Source of the DNA: Plasmopara viticola
Lineage: Eukaryota > Oomycota > Peronosporomycetes > Peronosporales > Peronosporaceae
Reading direction: 5' to 3'
Assembly: GCA_001695595.3 (NCBI GenBank)
Contig: MBPM02000006.1
Location: forward strand, 1,054,001 to 1,118,000
Length of the DNA stretch: 64,000 bases
In this document: positions 1 to 11,791 of the stretch, one piece after another
Layout of the letters: each line of letters opens with the position of its first letter
Position numbering within the stretch: the first letter of the stretch is position 1
Made by a program: the position numbers and the translations under genes
Notes under the pieces: model-generated
Told to the model about the DNA's origin: nothing
Databases searched by the model: none
Seen by the model: the letters and a program-made list of their open reading frames with translations, nothing else

Positions 1-173
1 TCTTAAAAGCCGGGGAGAGCTCGTTAGGACTATGGTATTGACAGGCGATATAAAATCAAGTTCAAGAAGCATCATAAACTGCATGCGACGAGGAAGCGCC
101 TCGAGCGGGGAGCGAGTCGCGGTGATTTCCCAATGTAGGTGAGCCACACGCGCGGCTGCACTTATCTGACCGC

Positions 174-254
174 CGCTATGGGCCTAACAGAAGTCACTAT
201 CGCTATGAGCCCAACAGAAGTCACTACCGCTATGGGCCCAACAAAAGTCACTAC
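174..254. repeat. 27-bp tandem repeat, three units
   Basis: Three consecutive 27-bp units begin at 174, 201 and 228; each starts CGCTATGRGCC and ends AGTCACTA plus one base. They differ at only a few positions. They lie inside an open frame (about 178-474, plus strand) where each unit encodes nine residues ending in ...TEVT or ...TKVT. That frame has no recognisable domain and its usable ATG lies inside the first unit, so I do not call it a gene. Confidence 0.85.
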
Positions 255-474
255 GGCTTTGGGCGCCCTTGGCGCAGTCAAAATGCTGGCAGCGTCGATT
301 ACCACCGTGTCCGCGGCACAGACTACGACTTACCGCAATCTTGTCGCAATCCGGAGCCAGACAGCGCTTGCTAAGATTAAGGCTAGCGATACCACGGTAG
401 CGGCTTTTGAACTATCGCTCGGCTCACTACATTGTTGCCGGAAGTATCCAACGGTCAATGTGGCAAATTCGTGA

Positions 475-3400
475 TTAAAGACGTCACGAAACTCGTATCA
501 GAAAAAATAAAGCCTGCGTCTGTGGCTGCTGATAGTACAGCATAGAAAGTGCACGGTCAGCGTCATCGAGCATGGCGGCAGACTGCTCAGTCTTCGGGTG
601 ATGTGTGATTAAAAGCGAGTGAAGCTTAATGATTATGGCTTTGTGTAGTGAGATGAAACGGATTTCTAGATTCATGACTGACTTCTTATTGACTTGTTAG
701 GTTTGCTTAGAGCGCACATTTGTAGTACCTAGTTTAGCATCGTGGCTGTAATGTTGTAACTCTAAGCCCATGTATTGTTGAACGGTGTTACAAGAGCCGA
801 GTGTGTTGGTGGCACCACCATAATGTTCGAGTGATGAGCTAAAAAATAAGCGGTAGTTGGTATGTCAGTAAAATACTTTGGAAGATAGTGAATAATTACC
901 CCACGACATAAATCGATAAAGTTTGGCTCTCATTCATCCAGGCTTTCGCTGATTTTTGAAATCAGGCGGAAAGCGATCTGCAAATCGTACAGGCTCTTTG
1001 TGTAGAGAAAGGTGTTAGAGATTTGAACTCACGCTGTCGATCCTCATTACACCGGGTAGCAAACAGTGCCAAACATTCTGACCTGAGTCTTTCCGACTTT
1101 TTTACTTCAAAACGAAGCGCGGCATGCAAGATGGGCCAAATAAGATGACAGTATTGCTTGACCCCGACAAGTTACAACATTGGGTGTTACATAGACGTGA
1201 GGCGATCAGAGCACGTGTAAAGCGATCTTCAGCTATGTAGACGCTCTAATAAAACACCTTCAACGAAGATACCGCCAGATCCTAGGGTGGATCGCTTATT
1301 CAAACCGAATCCGCTCATATTGAGCGTGTAGACTTTTCACAAATAGAAAGAAAAGCGAGCTTAATTTTCGGTCAATACGCGTGTCTTTGCCGCCCAACTA
1401 TTCGCTTCAAGTGGGGTCACGCTTCCTCAACTTCGTCCCGAGTTTAAACGAGCTTGTGGGCCTTATAGAATAATCTAATATATGGCCAGCAGCTCTATCG
1501 CGAAGAACCGTTTAGTCACGGTCACAACGGATGGACTGCGCACAAGGGTATCTGTATCTGTTTCGTTTACGCGACCCCTTGTAAGGACGCGGTATGGGTG
1601 TCATACTGGTAAGAAGGAGGTAGTTCTTTAGGCTGTTGAGCTGCACATGATTTTATATCGATATTTTGTCGGCAGTGATACCCGCCATTTAAAGCTGCGA
1701 TGTCCTTTCTCCACGCACATCTAGGATTTAAAAATACTGGTAGTTAATGGCGTTAGCTCTCACGTACGCCGAGGGCAAATGACCACACCTGATGGGAGTG
1801 GGACGGCCCTGCTAGAAAATAACTATGTTATGTTGTGCCTCGAGATGGCTAAAAGGTCGACAGGATTTGAAGCGAGTTCTGCACATGTGCACAGCAGCAC
1901 TGGAAATGAACCTTCAACGGTCTTAAGTTTGTAAGCTTTGTGCTCTGTAATACATTTTGTGCTAGCCAGCCTGACTTACCGGCTCTTGAGGCATCCGTAA
2001 AAGATATCTGTACACCATATGTTGTCCTTGTCGAATGCAAGGTGTCAAGTTACTATGTTCGACACTGCATTATCGAAGAAAAACAGCCACATTCTGAGGC
2101 TCTGCGAGCGCGTCAGCACTTTGGCTATTTAGCGTCGAACACTAATTGGTCTTGAGCTTGGATGCGAGATATGAATCATGGCGCTTCTGGAGTGCCACAA
2201 ACCATGGGTATATTGGCGATCAATGCTCTCAAATGCTGCCATCTTTCTCATAGTGTATTTATGAGTCCACCTTTTTTAGGTAGCAGAAGCCCAATTGGTG
2301 CAACACATGAATAAGTTTGTCGGCGTAGAATGTCAATTAAGAACACTACTGGTGTTTGTTCTAGAGTCCAGGTCGCAAAATTAGAGGTAAAGGTTTGAGC
2401 GATGCTTTTAATTGCTTTGTGCCAGGGATGATTTGGCTGTTGTTAGGATAAGAAAATATGAGAGAGATTTCAACATTCGCCCACACATGTGAACGGTGCT
2501 CGTAACATAGGCAGGCGCTTGTGCGTCAAGAAGATCATGGTTGGCTTCGAGTGGAAGCATGAAGATTGTGTCTTCAATCTACGTGGAGGTGGCACGTGAG
2601 CCATTGAGCAGTGCCGTAAGACCTAGCACTCGCTGTATACCATGAATCACATGGACGGCTTTCGAACAAGGCCTTGTTAGCTAAAGCGCGTAGAACTACT
2701 TGAAAGTCCTCGCAAGGGACAACACTTGCGGTACGCTGTGAATAGCACGCCCGAATAGTTTAAAGACATCGAGGGCTAAACCCTATCTATGCACGTGGAG
2801 TGGCATAAGAAACACTCGTTGAGAATAGCATTCGCTGCGATACCATACAAGATTGCACTGACTACATTATGAGGCTTCTAAACGCACGCTGAGCTATGCG
2901 TCAATCAGTGAGCAAAACTTGTGGCAAGCAGCGTTCGCTCAACCCACGAGTATTGCTTGCAGTCCACACCAGGAGCTATATGAGTATCTTCAAAATAAGT
3001 TTGAAGATTTAAATTTATCACATTTGCTGACACAGATTCGCTCTTACAATTGATTAGGTTTGACAATCATTAGTGAGCTCCAGCAAACCTGAGCTCGTTA
3101 TAATTGGCGACTATATTAGTGATAAGCCTTCACAATATAATTTTTCGTTTCTCTTTACTCGTGACCGTAACTTCAAATTGAGTTGATTTCTTTATACCAC
3201 AGCAGCTTTGCTATGGACAAGATGATCAAATGGAACTCTGAACTTGTAGCAATCCAAAAAAGCTAATTTGAAGCGAGATCTACATATAGCTGTCAATGAT
3301 TTCAAGATCAATAATTTCGATGACAAGAATAATTATGATCGCATACAAAAAATATATTGGGTCACGGAAAACGTCAGATATTGCTATTAAATAGCTTGAA

Positions 3401-5000
3401 AGGCAGCTTAGGTATAACTTTAACGAAGGAACTACCCAGTTGATCGATGTGTTCCATTTACCCATTGCCCCTTTATGTTTGTATGGCGCCTCGAATTGCT
3501 CCGCATTTATCGACAGCAACATTCACACTTGATTGTTTCCATCACTGGACTCTGTAGTTTGGCTTTGTTTGATCGGTAATATTCTTGCATAGTAGTGCTC
3601 GATTTGAGTACTTCTCGATCCGTATCTATAGATGTCACAATTCGATAAATCATCAACTATTTTAATTTCGGAGTTGGTTTATGTCGGATATTTGATGATC
3701 ACTCACAAGCTGGGTACTAAATTGGTTTTCAATTCAGCAAAATATCCAAAAATAGCGTAAAATGTAGAATATCAACACTTTTATCCCGTGTGCAAAAGCT
3801 TTTCCATTCTTTACATACATCTGCCTAACTGTTTTTGTTGTCGATCCAACACGAATTATGGTGTCATCCACATTGCAATCTTATATACACACCCGATCAT
3901 CATGTATACAGTTAATATAATTGTTAGTGATTATTACTTAAATATGATCAATAATATAGCTATCATGGCAAGCTGCTTGGATATCAATAGCACAAATCTC
4001 GTTGCAGATAGAAACAATTTATCGTGGACTTATCGAATCCGTAAATAGCAGCCGATTTCCGCGATGTTGTTTGTGCGGTTAAATCCATTACTCTATTCAA
4101 CTCTAAATAGCATGCAACCACTTTACGCTTCGCATAAACCTTCACGGTGAATACTACAGCTATGATAATATCAACAGAATCGTTCAAACGGCTCTGGTTA
4201 ATGAAGGAGCTACACAGAGAAAAAAATCATTACGCAGCACAAATTTGACCCATTTATGTCTTCCAAATGGATGAACTAGACCTACTACTGGTCAATAGTC
4301 GTTCAGGGGTACTAAATTACCTACAACGAAAGGCATTCCTCGCATGATCATCAATAATGCTGCATTTGGGTCAGTACTTGGTCTGGCTGTAGCCACATAC
4401 CCTCCTACATCAGTGACTATCGCGTGTGTTCATCCACCTAATGTTTTTTTTCCAAACTCACCCCTCCAGCTTCAATATTGTCTGTTGTGGTTAGATTAAA
4501 AATGGGTACGTCCCATCTGGTAATATTTCGAGTGCCTTTGACAGAGGCGATGCTGGCATTGGACAGCTGAGCAACTATATAATTTCACAAAATAAAGAAT
4601 TGAATTGCCAAAATGGATCGAACTCAACGATCACGATCAGAATCCTAATCAGATTGACCAGAATGTTAAGTTCCATGATACATAAATTTCGATCATGCTC
4701 TTGCTTTGACAATAAGAACAATTTTAGTCTTATTTGATGCTAAAATTACATCCAAAAACTTCCTCCGTCTTCTTCATCGCTCGAAACTTAAACGTACGGT
4801 CGTTTGCCGTTTGTGAACTATTCGTGAATTTTCTGGTCTTTGACTATTGTGCTGGCTTCAAAAAGCTCTAGCTTCAATCCCCGGTGTGTCCACACTAGCA
4901 CTTGTCTTGCGCTTATTAGAATGTTCGCAAGCGTAACACTATCTTCTTTTTTCCTGTGGGTCGATCCAGGCGTCCCCCCACTCCGTATCTTCGTCGAATC
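475..5000. other. Gene-poor region, nothing recognisable
   Basis: Only short open frames (under about 90 codons) occur here on either strand, none with a recognisable motif, signal peptide or splice-linked continuation. Composition is AT-rich from about 3 kb. I see no RNA gene and no repeat shared with the rest of the window. Confidence 0.5.
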
Positions 5001-5169
5001 TCATCACAAGTTGGCACGATCATATTTTTGTGTGCTGGTATGATATGCTTATCATGCAGCACTTTCTCGCCGACATCTGTTGCATATGTGAAAGCACTTT
5101 TACGCTTTGTTTCAGCGAGATGGTGTCGGTAGCGTGTGACACGACTCCAGAAATTTTAAAATTAAAGAC

Positions 5170-5752
5170 AAAATTCACTGATCTCTTTGTGAGTAATAGC
5201 TAATTAAGTGCCTTTACCATATTTATGTGCTCGAAGAGACAAGCAAAAAGCTCGACATGAAGATAATTTGTCGCACCAGACCCCTGCAACTCATCGTTAG
5301 TACAGGAAAGTGTGCCAGTCTGAAATGCTTTCTTGGTCTTCGCTACTCGAATGAAGAGGCGATCTTTTTCAGCATCGTATTTACAATGGAATTAAAAACA
5401 TATATTCAGATCCTCGGATAGATGTGATAAATTCAATATTTTTTTTGCAATATAGTCATAGCCTGCACAATAGTTTCCGTAAGTTCCTTGCTACTGATTG
5501 GGATTATATTTACCGATTCTGTATTTGGTAGGGAAGCCTCACCCATAGTATCGAAGTATTCCCCGCTATCGACACAGTCGAGTATTCAATGTCTTGATTA
5601 TGAATTCTCAACAGTATTACATAGGCACCTCTCTTCGAAACCGATATCACAAATTCATACAAATCAAGTATTCTGTCCAGCTGTACTTCAATTCGGTATG
5701 CAAGCTCGATAATGTCGTGTTCGATGGTGTTAAGTCCAGCAAGATCGGTCAT
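5170..5752 (-). pseudogene. Decayed viral adenain-like protease (second virus copy)
   Basis: The open frame at 5510-5752 lines up residue by residue with the N-terminal half of the intact viral protease at 50990-51343. Both have an ELA-x8-DxILD/DDIID stretch followed by GxYxILLR. Beyond a break near 5510, another frame has a short tyrosine-cysteine segment that may correspond to the catalytic Cys region (SYCGLW in the intact copy). The His region is not clearly preserved. Further along the minus strand, at about 5230-5390, is another stop-free stretch that I cannot assign. The protease is divergent from a decayed capsid gene starting just to its right, the same arrangement as at 50-51 kb. Assignment rests on internal comparison within this window. 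Confidence 0.6.
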
Positions 5753-5872
5753 AATATTTAGTTTAACGAAAACATATTAGAATCCATTTAGATACACCCA
5801 TTACTAAAACTCAGTACTTTTACTAGAGATCGCTGCAGGGCGACCCAGAGATCAAAGTGTCTTCGAGCGAGT

Positions 5873-7400
5873 GTGAATTTTTTCGTTATCGACCTTAATC
5901 AAGGCTTATACCAGAATAATGTTACCACTATCAATGCTACAGCGCAGCTTAACGGCAGCAGAGGATTTGCTTGCCTGCGCAATTTATACATCATAATTCC
6001 ATACAAGATGTCGATGAAGATTGTCAGTTCTGTACAGACAGCTGCTGCCGACCGTTTATTTACTACAATCAAGTGTGGCAACTGAAATGTCATCGACAGC
6101 ATGAATTTGAAGCTTAACGAAGAAGAAATTGTATCAATGGCTGACTACGCGAGATTCCGGAATAACGCTTGAGCCCCTACTAGCTTCAGTTCTCAATTTA
6201 TCGAGAAGCACGGGGCTGAATCATTCCATCACCCTAATGCTGATTATCGGTTGCATATAGCGCTGCCAACTCCTCAATGAATGGAGATGCTCTTTTATGT
6301 TCTTCTTCAACTACCACATCTACCGCTCTGGCAGAATCACAACTGTTGATGACGGTCTTGTGAGACGTCTATATCAAAATTATCCTATTGCTGGATTCGA
6401 CGTGACCCTCACTTGGTGCAGCTGCGGCTTCACCAAATATTGCCAACCAAACGGTGCGTGGCATCTTGTTGCTGGAGTATCCACGGGCAAATGGAATTTT
6501 ATAACTCGGAGCAACATACCCACGCACTATTAAAGAAGCTTGATCTGATGACTAATCCACAAATCCGTCTTCAATTCCGTGTTAAACAGAAAACTTCCGT
6601 GGTCGCAGTTGTTTCTGGTAGAGGCATCTGTCTAATGATCACTACTTTTGCATCTAGTGATACTTGCTCGCCGATGGTACCGCTTCAACTACGGGTAATT
6701 CTATGGTCGAAAGCCTTGCTGCTTCTACCGGACTTAGTTATGCATGGAGAGCTGTTGTCAGTTTTCTCAAATCCACATATATATATGCCTTCCACCACTT
6801 CGCACCCATTCGTATCGTTTGTTCATCATGAGAGCCCTCAGCAATTATTTTAAAGCTTGTTGAAAGGCTCGATACATCGATCCTACGCGTAGTGGTTCAA
6901 TTAGCAAACTAGAATCGGCAAGCAATCGATTATATTTTGCGCTGCCTCTAATTTTCAACTATCTTTATCCATCAAGAAAACTTACAACGTCATTCTCTTC
7001 CCATTTGCTGAGCAAACGAGTATCTTTACAGCTGCAGCTGTCTAGGAGCTTCAGAGTCCTTTTGACTCGGCCCCTTGCACGGTATAACCTTGTTAGAATA
7101 TTCGAGATTTCAACATACGTTTTGGGTCTCAGCAGTATTATGAATCAGCCACTACCTTGATTTCCACCTCTTCACTGATGAGGTCGCTAAGATCTCAGCA
7201 ATTAATAATGATCTCACTTCTGTGTTGGAAAGTTGCTTTCGATACTACCAGGCATGGTCTCTAATTAACCGCATTCTTGTTAATGAAGTTAATTGACCAA
7301 TTCATCGCAATGTTCTACATTATTCTAATCCAGGAAACAAGTGCCGGATATTTGCAATTCACAGAGTGATTGATTAAGCACAATATCTTAGTGTTTTGAC
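5873..7400 (+). pseudogene. Decayed viral major capsid protein (second virus copy)
   Basis: Scattered plus-strand segments match the capsid gene at 49191-50895 in the same order. Near the start is INATAQLNGSRGF (INATSQLNGSTGY in the other copy). Around 6515-6590 is LKKLDLMTNPQIRL against IFKELDFVANPQIKL. Around 7040-7075 is LQSPFDSAP against FQSPFDSAP. Many stops and frameshifts separate the segments, so it cannot make a protein. Identity is low enough that this is an independent or much older insertion rather than a recent duplicate. It is divergent from the protease remnant at its left. The capsid assignment depends on that of the 49-51 kb gene. Confidence 0.65.
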
Positions 7401-7440
7401 CTACCTCGAATTCTTGGTTTGTTGCCTTATTCTTTTTACC

Positions 7441-8550
7441 GATAATTATTAGTTAATCTTCGAAAGCTTCTTTACTTAAATGAAGTCACCGTTCTTAGTG
7501 CAGAATTTACAAATATGCCTTGTAGAACTATACTTACACCCTCCATATCGATTATGAGGTTGACACTTATGTGCTGTTTAGTTAGTATGTCGAAGTGAGC
7601 CTGTTCTAACGCGACATCTGCTTCTTGCACTTGTGTCTCTTGTAAATTGTTATTGAGCTGAAAAGACATGGCTAACAATGTGTCGCGCAGTGTTGTACTG
7701 AGCGACGCAGGGAAACTCTTTGGCTTATACTTACGTCTTTTTTCTCTTTTTCTGCTTGAGTCGAACGTGAGACTGGTGGAAATTGCTTTATAAAACCCTG
7801 GAGAGATCGCGCATCGACATCAATTTTATATAAAAGAAAAAGTATTAAACTTTGCATAGTTTTTGGCGTTGCACCACATTTCTTTGACTGCTCTTAAGTT
7901 TGCTTGCGCCAAGTAGCTTACTAACGTTTACGAGTGACGTTTGAGCGACTATATTTGCTTTCATTCCATTTTAGGCTTCAGGACCTTCCATATAGCGAAG
8001 ATTTTCGTCGATCAGAGGGCTCTCGCACGCTTTTCTGTCCTCGCTGACGGTCACACCGCACGAATTTCTCGATGTCTCTATCCTCCATACTCTCGCGCGC
8101 ATTATGCGACCGCATATATATAAGGCATTTTTTTAGAATGTGCACACCTGCTTATAAGGTTTTATAATACTTGAAATTAAGTAAAAAGGAACGAAGCCGG
8201 GGCAAATATGTCCAACCTGTTCGAATCTTTTAGTTCCTCCGACGTATCTATCTAGCCGACGTGTGATCTAAGGTATGAGTCCTCCTTCTCCTTTCGTAAG
8301 TGTGGCTTGTGAGTCTGTTGTAGTTTTTGCTGGAATGGTCAACGCAGACGCGCGTAGTGCTGCACCTTTTGCACGTAGAATAAATTACACCGCGAAGCGT
8401 GTAGATTTAAGCAACGTAGGAAGTACTTGTATTGCAACAGTGCATTTGTCATATAATTAACTGCTCTACTTTTCACGAGTGTCACGATTTCCGAATTAGC
8501 TGATGGTGATTGGACTAAATTCTAAGACCATTTTAAAATAATCAAAAGCA
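7441..8550. other. Gene-poor region upstream of LSM2
   Basis: Open frames at about 7941-8123 and 8275-8460 (60-61 codons) have no recognisable features and no obvious splice partners. The last 100 bases would contain the LSM2 promoter and leader; I see no clear oomycete initiator element. Confidence 0.4.
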
Positions 8551-8987
8551 ATGGTACCTTGTCACTCTGTCTCGCTAGCGTGGCTTCTTCGTGCTAACAC
8601 CTTGTATTCTCGGCTGTACAAATTCAGATCTTCTACTCGTTCTTTAAGACGCTTGTCGGTAAAGAGGTGGCCGTTGAGCTGAAGAACGACGTGGCGCTTA
8701 TGGGCGTACTAGACTCGGTGGACCAATATCTTAACGTTAAGCTGCTCAACGTGTCGGTCGTGGAAAGCGACAAATTTCCACAATTGGTACGATAAATTAC
8801 CACTTCGTATCATGTCGGAGGGCTTGGGTGCTGATCGTTATTATACAATCTATCATAGATGAACATGAAGAACTGCTTTATCCGCGGTAGTTCTATCCGC
8901 TACGTTCAAATTCCCGCGGAAGGAGTGGACACAGAATTGCTGCAAGACGCTGCGCGACGCGAGGCCACGGCTAACAAGCAGACCTAG
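8551..8987 (+). CDS. LSM2: U6 snRNA-associated Sm-like protein LSm2, three exons
   Basis: LSm2 is a subunit of the LSm2-8 (nuclear, U6 snRNA) and LSm1-7 (cytoplasmic, mRNA decay) rings. Inferred exons are 8551-8553, 8628-8786 and 8859-8987, giving 96 residues; the family is about 95. Exon 1 is only the ATG, followed directly by GTACCT; the acceptor is TTCAG at 8627. The second intron runs GTACGA...CATAG. All junctions are phase 0. Exon 2 starts IFYSFFKTLVGKEVAVELKN and contains LDSVDQYLNVKL (Sm1). Exon 3 contains KNCFIRGSSIRYVQIP (Sm2) and LLQDAARREA, all diagnostic of LSm2. The single-codon first exon is the least certain part: the family usually starts MLFYSFFK and this model gives MIFYSFFK. 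No single open frame covers the gene. Confidence 0.9.
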
Positions 8988-9716
8988 CGGAGACGCAAAG
9001 GATAGTTGGCATACCAGAATATACAAGACCAGTCTCAGGGTTGCGTCGTTGAAGTAACGTGGTCACTGTCATTCATTTTTGAGCTCTTGACTGAAGTGAC
9101 GGCAGCATGCTTTTATAAATATTTGCGTTAGGCGCGATAGCACATTTCGATTGCGCGCAAAAAAAACTTGCGTCAAATCCATGTCGCAAAGACAAATGTT
9201 AAATCATAGTGTATAATGTAGTGCACTCTACTGTGTACCGCAAGTTGTAAACTTCGTTCAACAAATTTCTGTGCCTTTAACTTACTTGTTGTCAAAGAAT
9301 GCAACAGCTAGACTTACTTGTTTAATACAATAACAATACATTATAGTCTAACCCGACAATAGTTGGCTTAATCAAAGTCTCGAAATTTGCCGAGCCTTAG
9401 TATCGATTTCGCGGCCCTTTTCTTAAGAATTGGGCAACACCCTAACCCACACGTGGCGACATGCAAGACAAAACAAATGAGAGCTTCGATAGGTAAAGGG
9501 TTGAACTTGAACACGCGTCGCAACGCTTTTTAGCCATCCGCTCTTAAAATAAATTCTGTACATACTGTGCGTTATGATTGGCTCAGAGACGATTAGACAG
9601 ACATTCAGTCAACACCCGCAAAGCTACCTTTTTCTTCCAGATTTAGTAACAGCAAAGAGCTTTTTTTTCCTTCACTTCTTAATTTACGTCTGGTCAAGCA
9701 CTATCAATTAGGTCTC
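8988..9716. other. Intergenic, LSM2 to MIOX
   Basis: About 730 bases without an open frame of note. It would hold the LSM2 3' end and the MIOX promoter. A T-rich run followed by CTTCACTTCTTAATTT at about 9661-9685 lies shortly before the MIOX start and may be pyrimidine-rich initiator sequence, but it does not match the oomycete consensus well. Confidence 0.4.
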
Positions 9717-10592
9717 ATGACTGCAACCGCCAAGAAACCGACGCTTGAAGTCACCGGTAATGTAGCTGCCGGAAAAGCCGAAGATGAATTTCGTAATTAC
9801 AAGGACTCAGACCGCCACGCGCTCGTCGCCCGCCATTATGGACTTATGCGCAAGAATCAGACTGTGGACTTCCAGGAAAAGATGCAGGCCAAGTACGGCT
9901 CTTTTGCCAACACAAAGATGACTATTTGGGAGGCTTTTGAAGCGCTTAAAGGCTACGTGGACTCGTCTGATCCAGACTCTTCATTGCCGAATCTCGAGCA
10001 CATGTTACAAACTGCAGAGGGCATTCGTGCCGCCGGGCATCCCGATTGGTTTCAGCTTGTCGGTCTACTTCATGACATGGGCAAAATCCAGTACCTATGG
10101 GGCCACTCTGACGACGGTCAGGAGGGCACTGCGGACGGAGACCAGTGGGCGCTTGGTGGGGACACGTGGGTGGTCGGTTGTAAAATTCCTGATTCTGTCA
10201 TCTTTTCAGAGTACAACAGCTCTAACCCTGACATGGCCGACGCGCGTTACAATACCGAGTACGGCATGTACGAGGCTCATTGTGGCTTTAAGAACCTCAA
10301 GTTTGCTTGGGGCCACGATGAGTACCTGTATCAGATGCTTAAGTTTAATGAGACGACCATTCCAGAGGAGGGGCTTGCCATGATTCGGTACCATTCGTGC
10401 TACCCGTGGCATAACAAGAACGAGTACCAGCACTTGATGAGCGAGGAAGATGACGAGTTGCTCGATTGGGTGCTCGAGTTTAATAAATTTGACTTGTACA
10501 CGAAGGCGGACGTGCGCCCGAATGTGAAAGAGCTGTGGCCCTACTACCAGGCAATCATTGACAAGTATCTTCCCGGAAAGCTGTCATGGTGA
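9717..10592 (+). CDS. MIOX: Inositol oxygenase (MIOX)
   Basis: Cytosolic di-iron oxygenase that cleaves myo-inositol with O2 to D-glucuronate, the first step of inositol catabolism. Single exon, 291 residues, matching the roughly 285-residue animal enzymes. The fold's metal ligands are visible: H95 (in NLEHMLQTAEG), H119-D120 (GLLHDMGK), H200 (AWGHDEY), H226 (IRYHSCYPWH) and D259 (NKFDLYTK). Substrate-contact regions DQWALGGDTWVVGC and the C-terminal PGKLSW are present; many family members end PGxLxW. ATG at 9717 directly precedes a typical poorly conserved N-terminus, and the DSDRHALVARHYGLMRKNQT segment aligns with the family start. It is convergent with the PKA regulatory subunit, 140 bases apart. 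The reading frame is intact. Confidence 0.96.
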   Translation: MTATAKKPTLEVTGNVAAGKAEDEFRNYKDSDRHALVARHYGLMRKNQTVDFQEKMQAKYGSFANTKMTIWEAFEALKGYVDSSDPDSSLPNLEHMLQTAEGIRAAGHPDWFQLVGLLHDMGKIQYLWGHSDDGQEGTADGDQWALGGDTWVVGCKIPDSVIFSEYNSSNPDMADARYNTEYGMYEAHCGFKNLKFAWGHDEYLYQMLKFNETTIPEEGLAMIRYHSCYPWHNKNEYQHLMSEEDDELLDWVLEFNKFDLYTKADVRPNVKELWPYYQAIIDKYLPGKLSW

Positions 10593-10732
10593 ATATATCA
10601 TATAGCCCAAATTAATTTTGTTTATAAGCTATTATTACCGCATTTTATTTGTTCGAATGCGTCTCATGTTTCAACATAAGGCAGAAAACTGAAGTATATA
10701 TTTTTTTAAGATTATATAATCCTTAGTAAATT
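10593..10732. other. Shared 3' region of convergent genes
   Basis: A 140-base AT-rich spacer between the MIOX and PKA regulatory subunit stop codons. It must contain both polyadenylation regions. No gene. Confidence 0.6.
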
Positions 10733-11791
10733 CTACTCATTAAGTATTGATCCACTCATGTAAAGCTCATAAAGGTCCGCCCGTTTGCGCAAATGTTCTT
10801 GCATAGGGCCAAGCAAACGCTTAAAAGTGGCTCGGTCCAGCACTAAAAGCTTCGTCTTGCGCATGGCTGTCACGGTGGCTTGGCGCACGTCGTCGTGAAT
10901 GAGAGCTAACTCACCGAAAAAATCACCCGCTCCTAATCTTGCCGATACCTCCTCTGCTCCACGTGTGCACCTGACTTCACCGTCTGCAATAATGTAAAAG
11001 TCGTCGCCTCTGGTGCCTTCTGTGAGAATAACATCTCCACTTTCCACAAATTGGATGCGCAAAGCGTCGGCAACTGTCATCTTTTCATAATTTGACAGTG
11101 TCGACAGAATTGGCACCTGATCTAGGAAATCCAAGTATAAAGCTCGCTGCTGCATTGTCGTAGTCATAAGCACACGCTTAAAAGTCACTCGGTCCAATGA
11201 CCAGCACTCGACGGGCGTTTTTGTACGCACTGTGGCGGCTCTCGGCGAGTCGTAAAGCAGTGCCAACTCACCGAAAAAATTACGTGCAGATGTGGCACCG
11301 ACTTCTCCAGCGACTCGACCATTTACTAGCACGTCACACACACCACTGTCGACAATAAAGAACCTGTCTCCGCCCACGTCGCCTTGAGTCACAATGTCCA
11401 CACCAGCGTCCACAGCAACGTACTTCATGGCGTCCACCAATACCTGCAACGTATCTTCTGGGATATTGGCAAACAGCAAATTGCGTCGCACCGAGCGGCG
11501 AATGGACTCGGCATCATGCCCACTTTTAGGGTACACGGGCGGTGTCCAGTGCTCGCTGGGTGGAGGTACACAGGACGACACGACCGAGCGACGGTGTGTC
11601 CTGGCCGAGCCTAAACGCGCTGTGATGGCCCTCAAGTCCACATGTTCTTCAGCGTCGCTGTCGCTAGCGGCTTCTTCCTCGGTCTCATCACTCTCTGAAC
11701 CGGAATAAGTACAGCCTGTCTTGTGACGCTTCGTATCCGCCGCGCGCTTGGCCAAATCCCTGGCTTTACTGTCGCAGTCCTTCGCATGCAT
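10733..11791 (-). CDS. cAMP-dependent protein kinase regulatory subunit-like protein
   Basis: Binds and inhibits the PKA catalytic subunit until cyclic nucleotide binds. 352 residues. An acidic N-terminal linker (about 30-50) is followed by a pseudosubstrate/inhibitor site RRSVV at 67-71, where Ser makes it type-II-like. Two tandem cyclic-nucleotide-binding domains follow (about 105-225 and 225-345). The first phosphate-binding cassette FGELALLYDSPRAATV (173-188) is canonical. The second, FGELALIHDDVRQATV (292-307), keeps the Glu and Arg but lacks the usual Pro-Arg-Ala. A stop codon (TAG) sits immediately before the ATG in frame, supporting this start unless a further 5' exon exists. I see no N-terminal dimerisation/docking helix, which is unusual for a canonical R subunit. 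Convergent with MIOX. Confidence 0.9.
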   Translation of the reverse strand: MHAKDCDSKARDLAKRAADTKRHKTGCTYSGSESDETEEEAASDSDAEEHVDLRAITARLGSARTHRRSVVSSCVPPPSEHWTPPVYPKSGHDAESIRRSVRRNLLFANIPEDTLQVLVDAMKYVAVDAGVDIVTQGDVGGDRFFIVDSGVCDVLVNGRVAGEVGATSARNFFGELALLYDSPRAATVRTKTPVECWSLDRVTFKRVLMTTTMQQRALYLDFLDQVPILSTLSNYEKMTVADALRIQFVESGDVILTEGTRGDDFYIIADGEVRCTRGAEEVSARLGAGDFFGELALIHDDVRQATVTAMRKTKLLVLDRATFKRLLGPMQEHLRKRADLYELYMSGSILNE

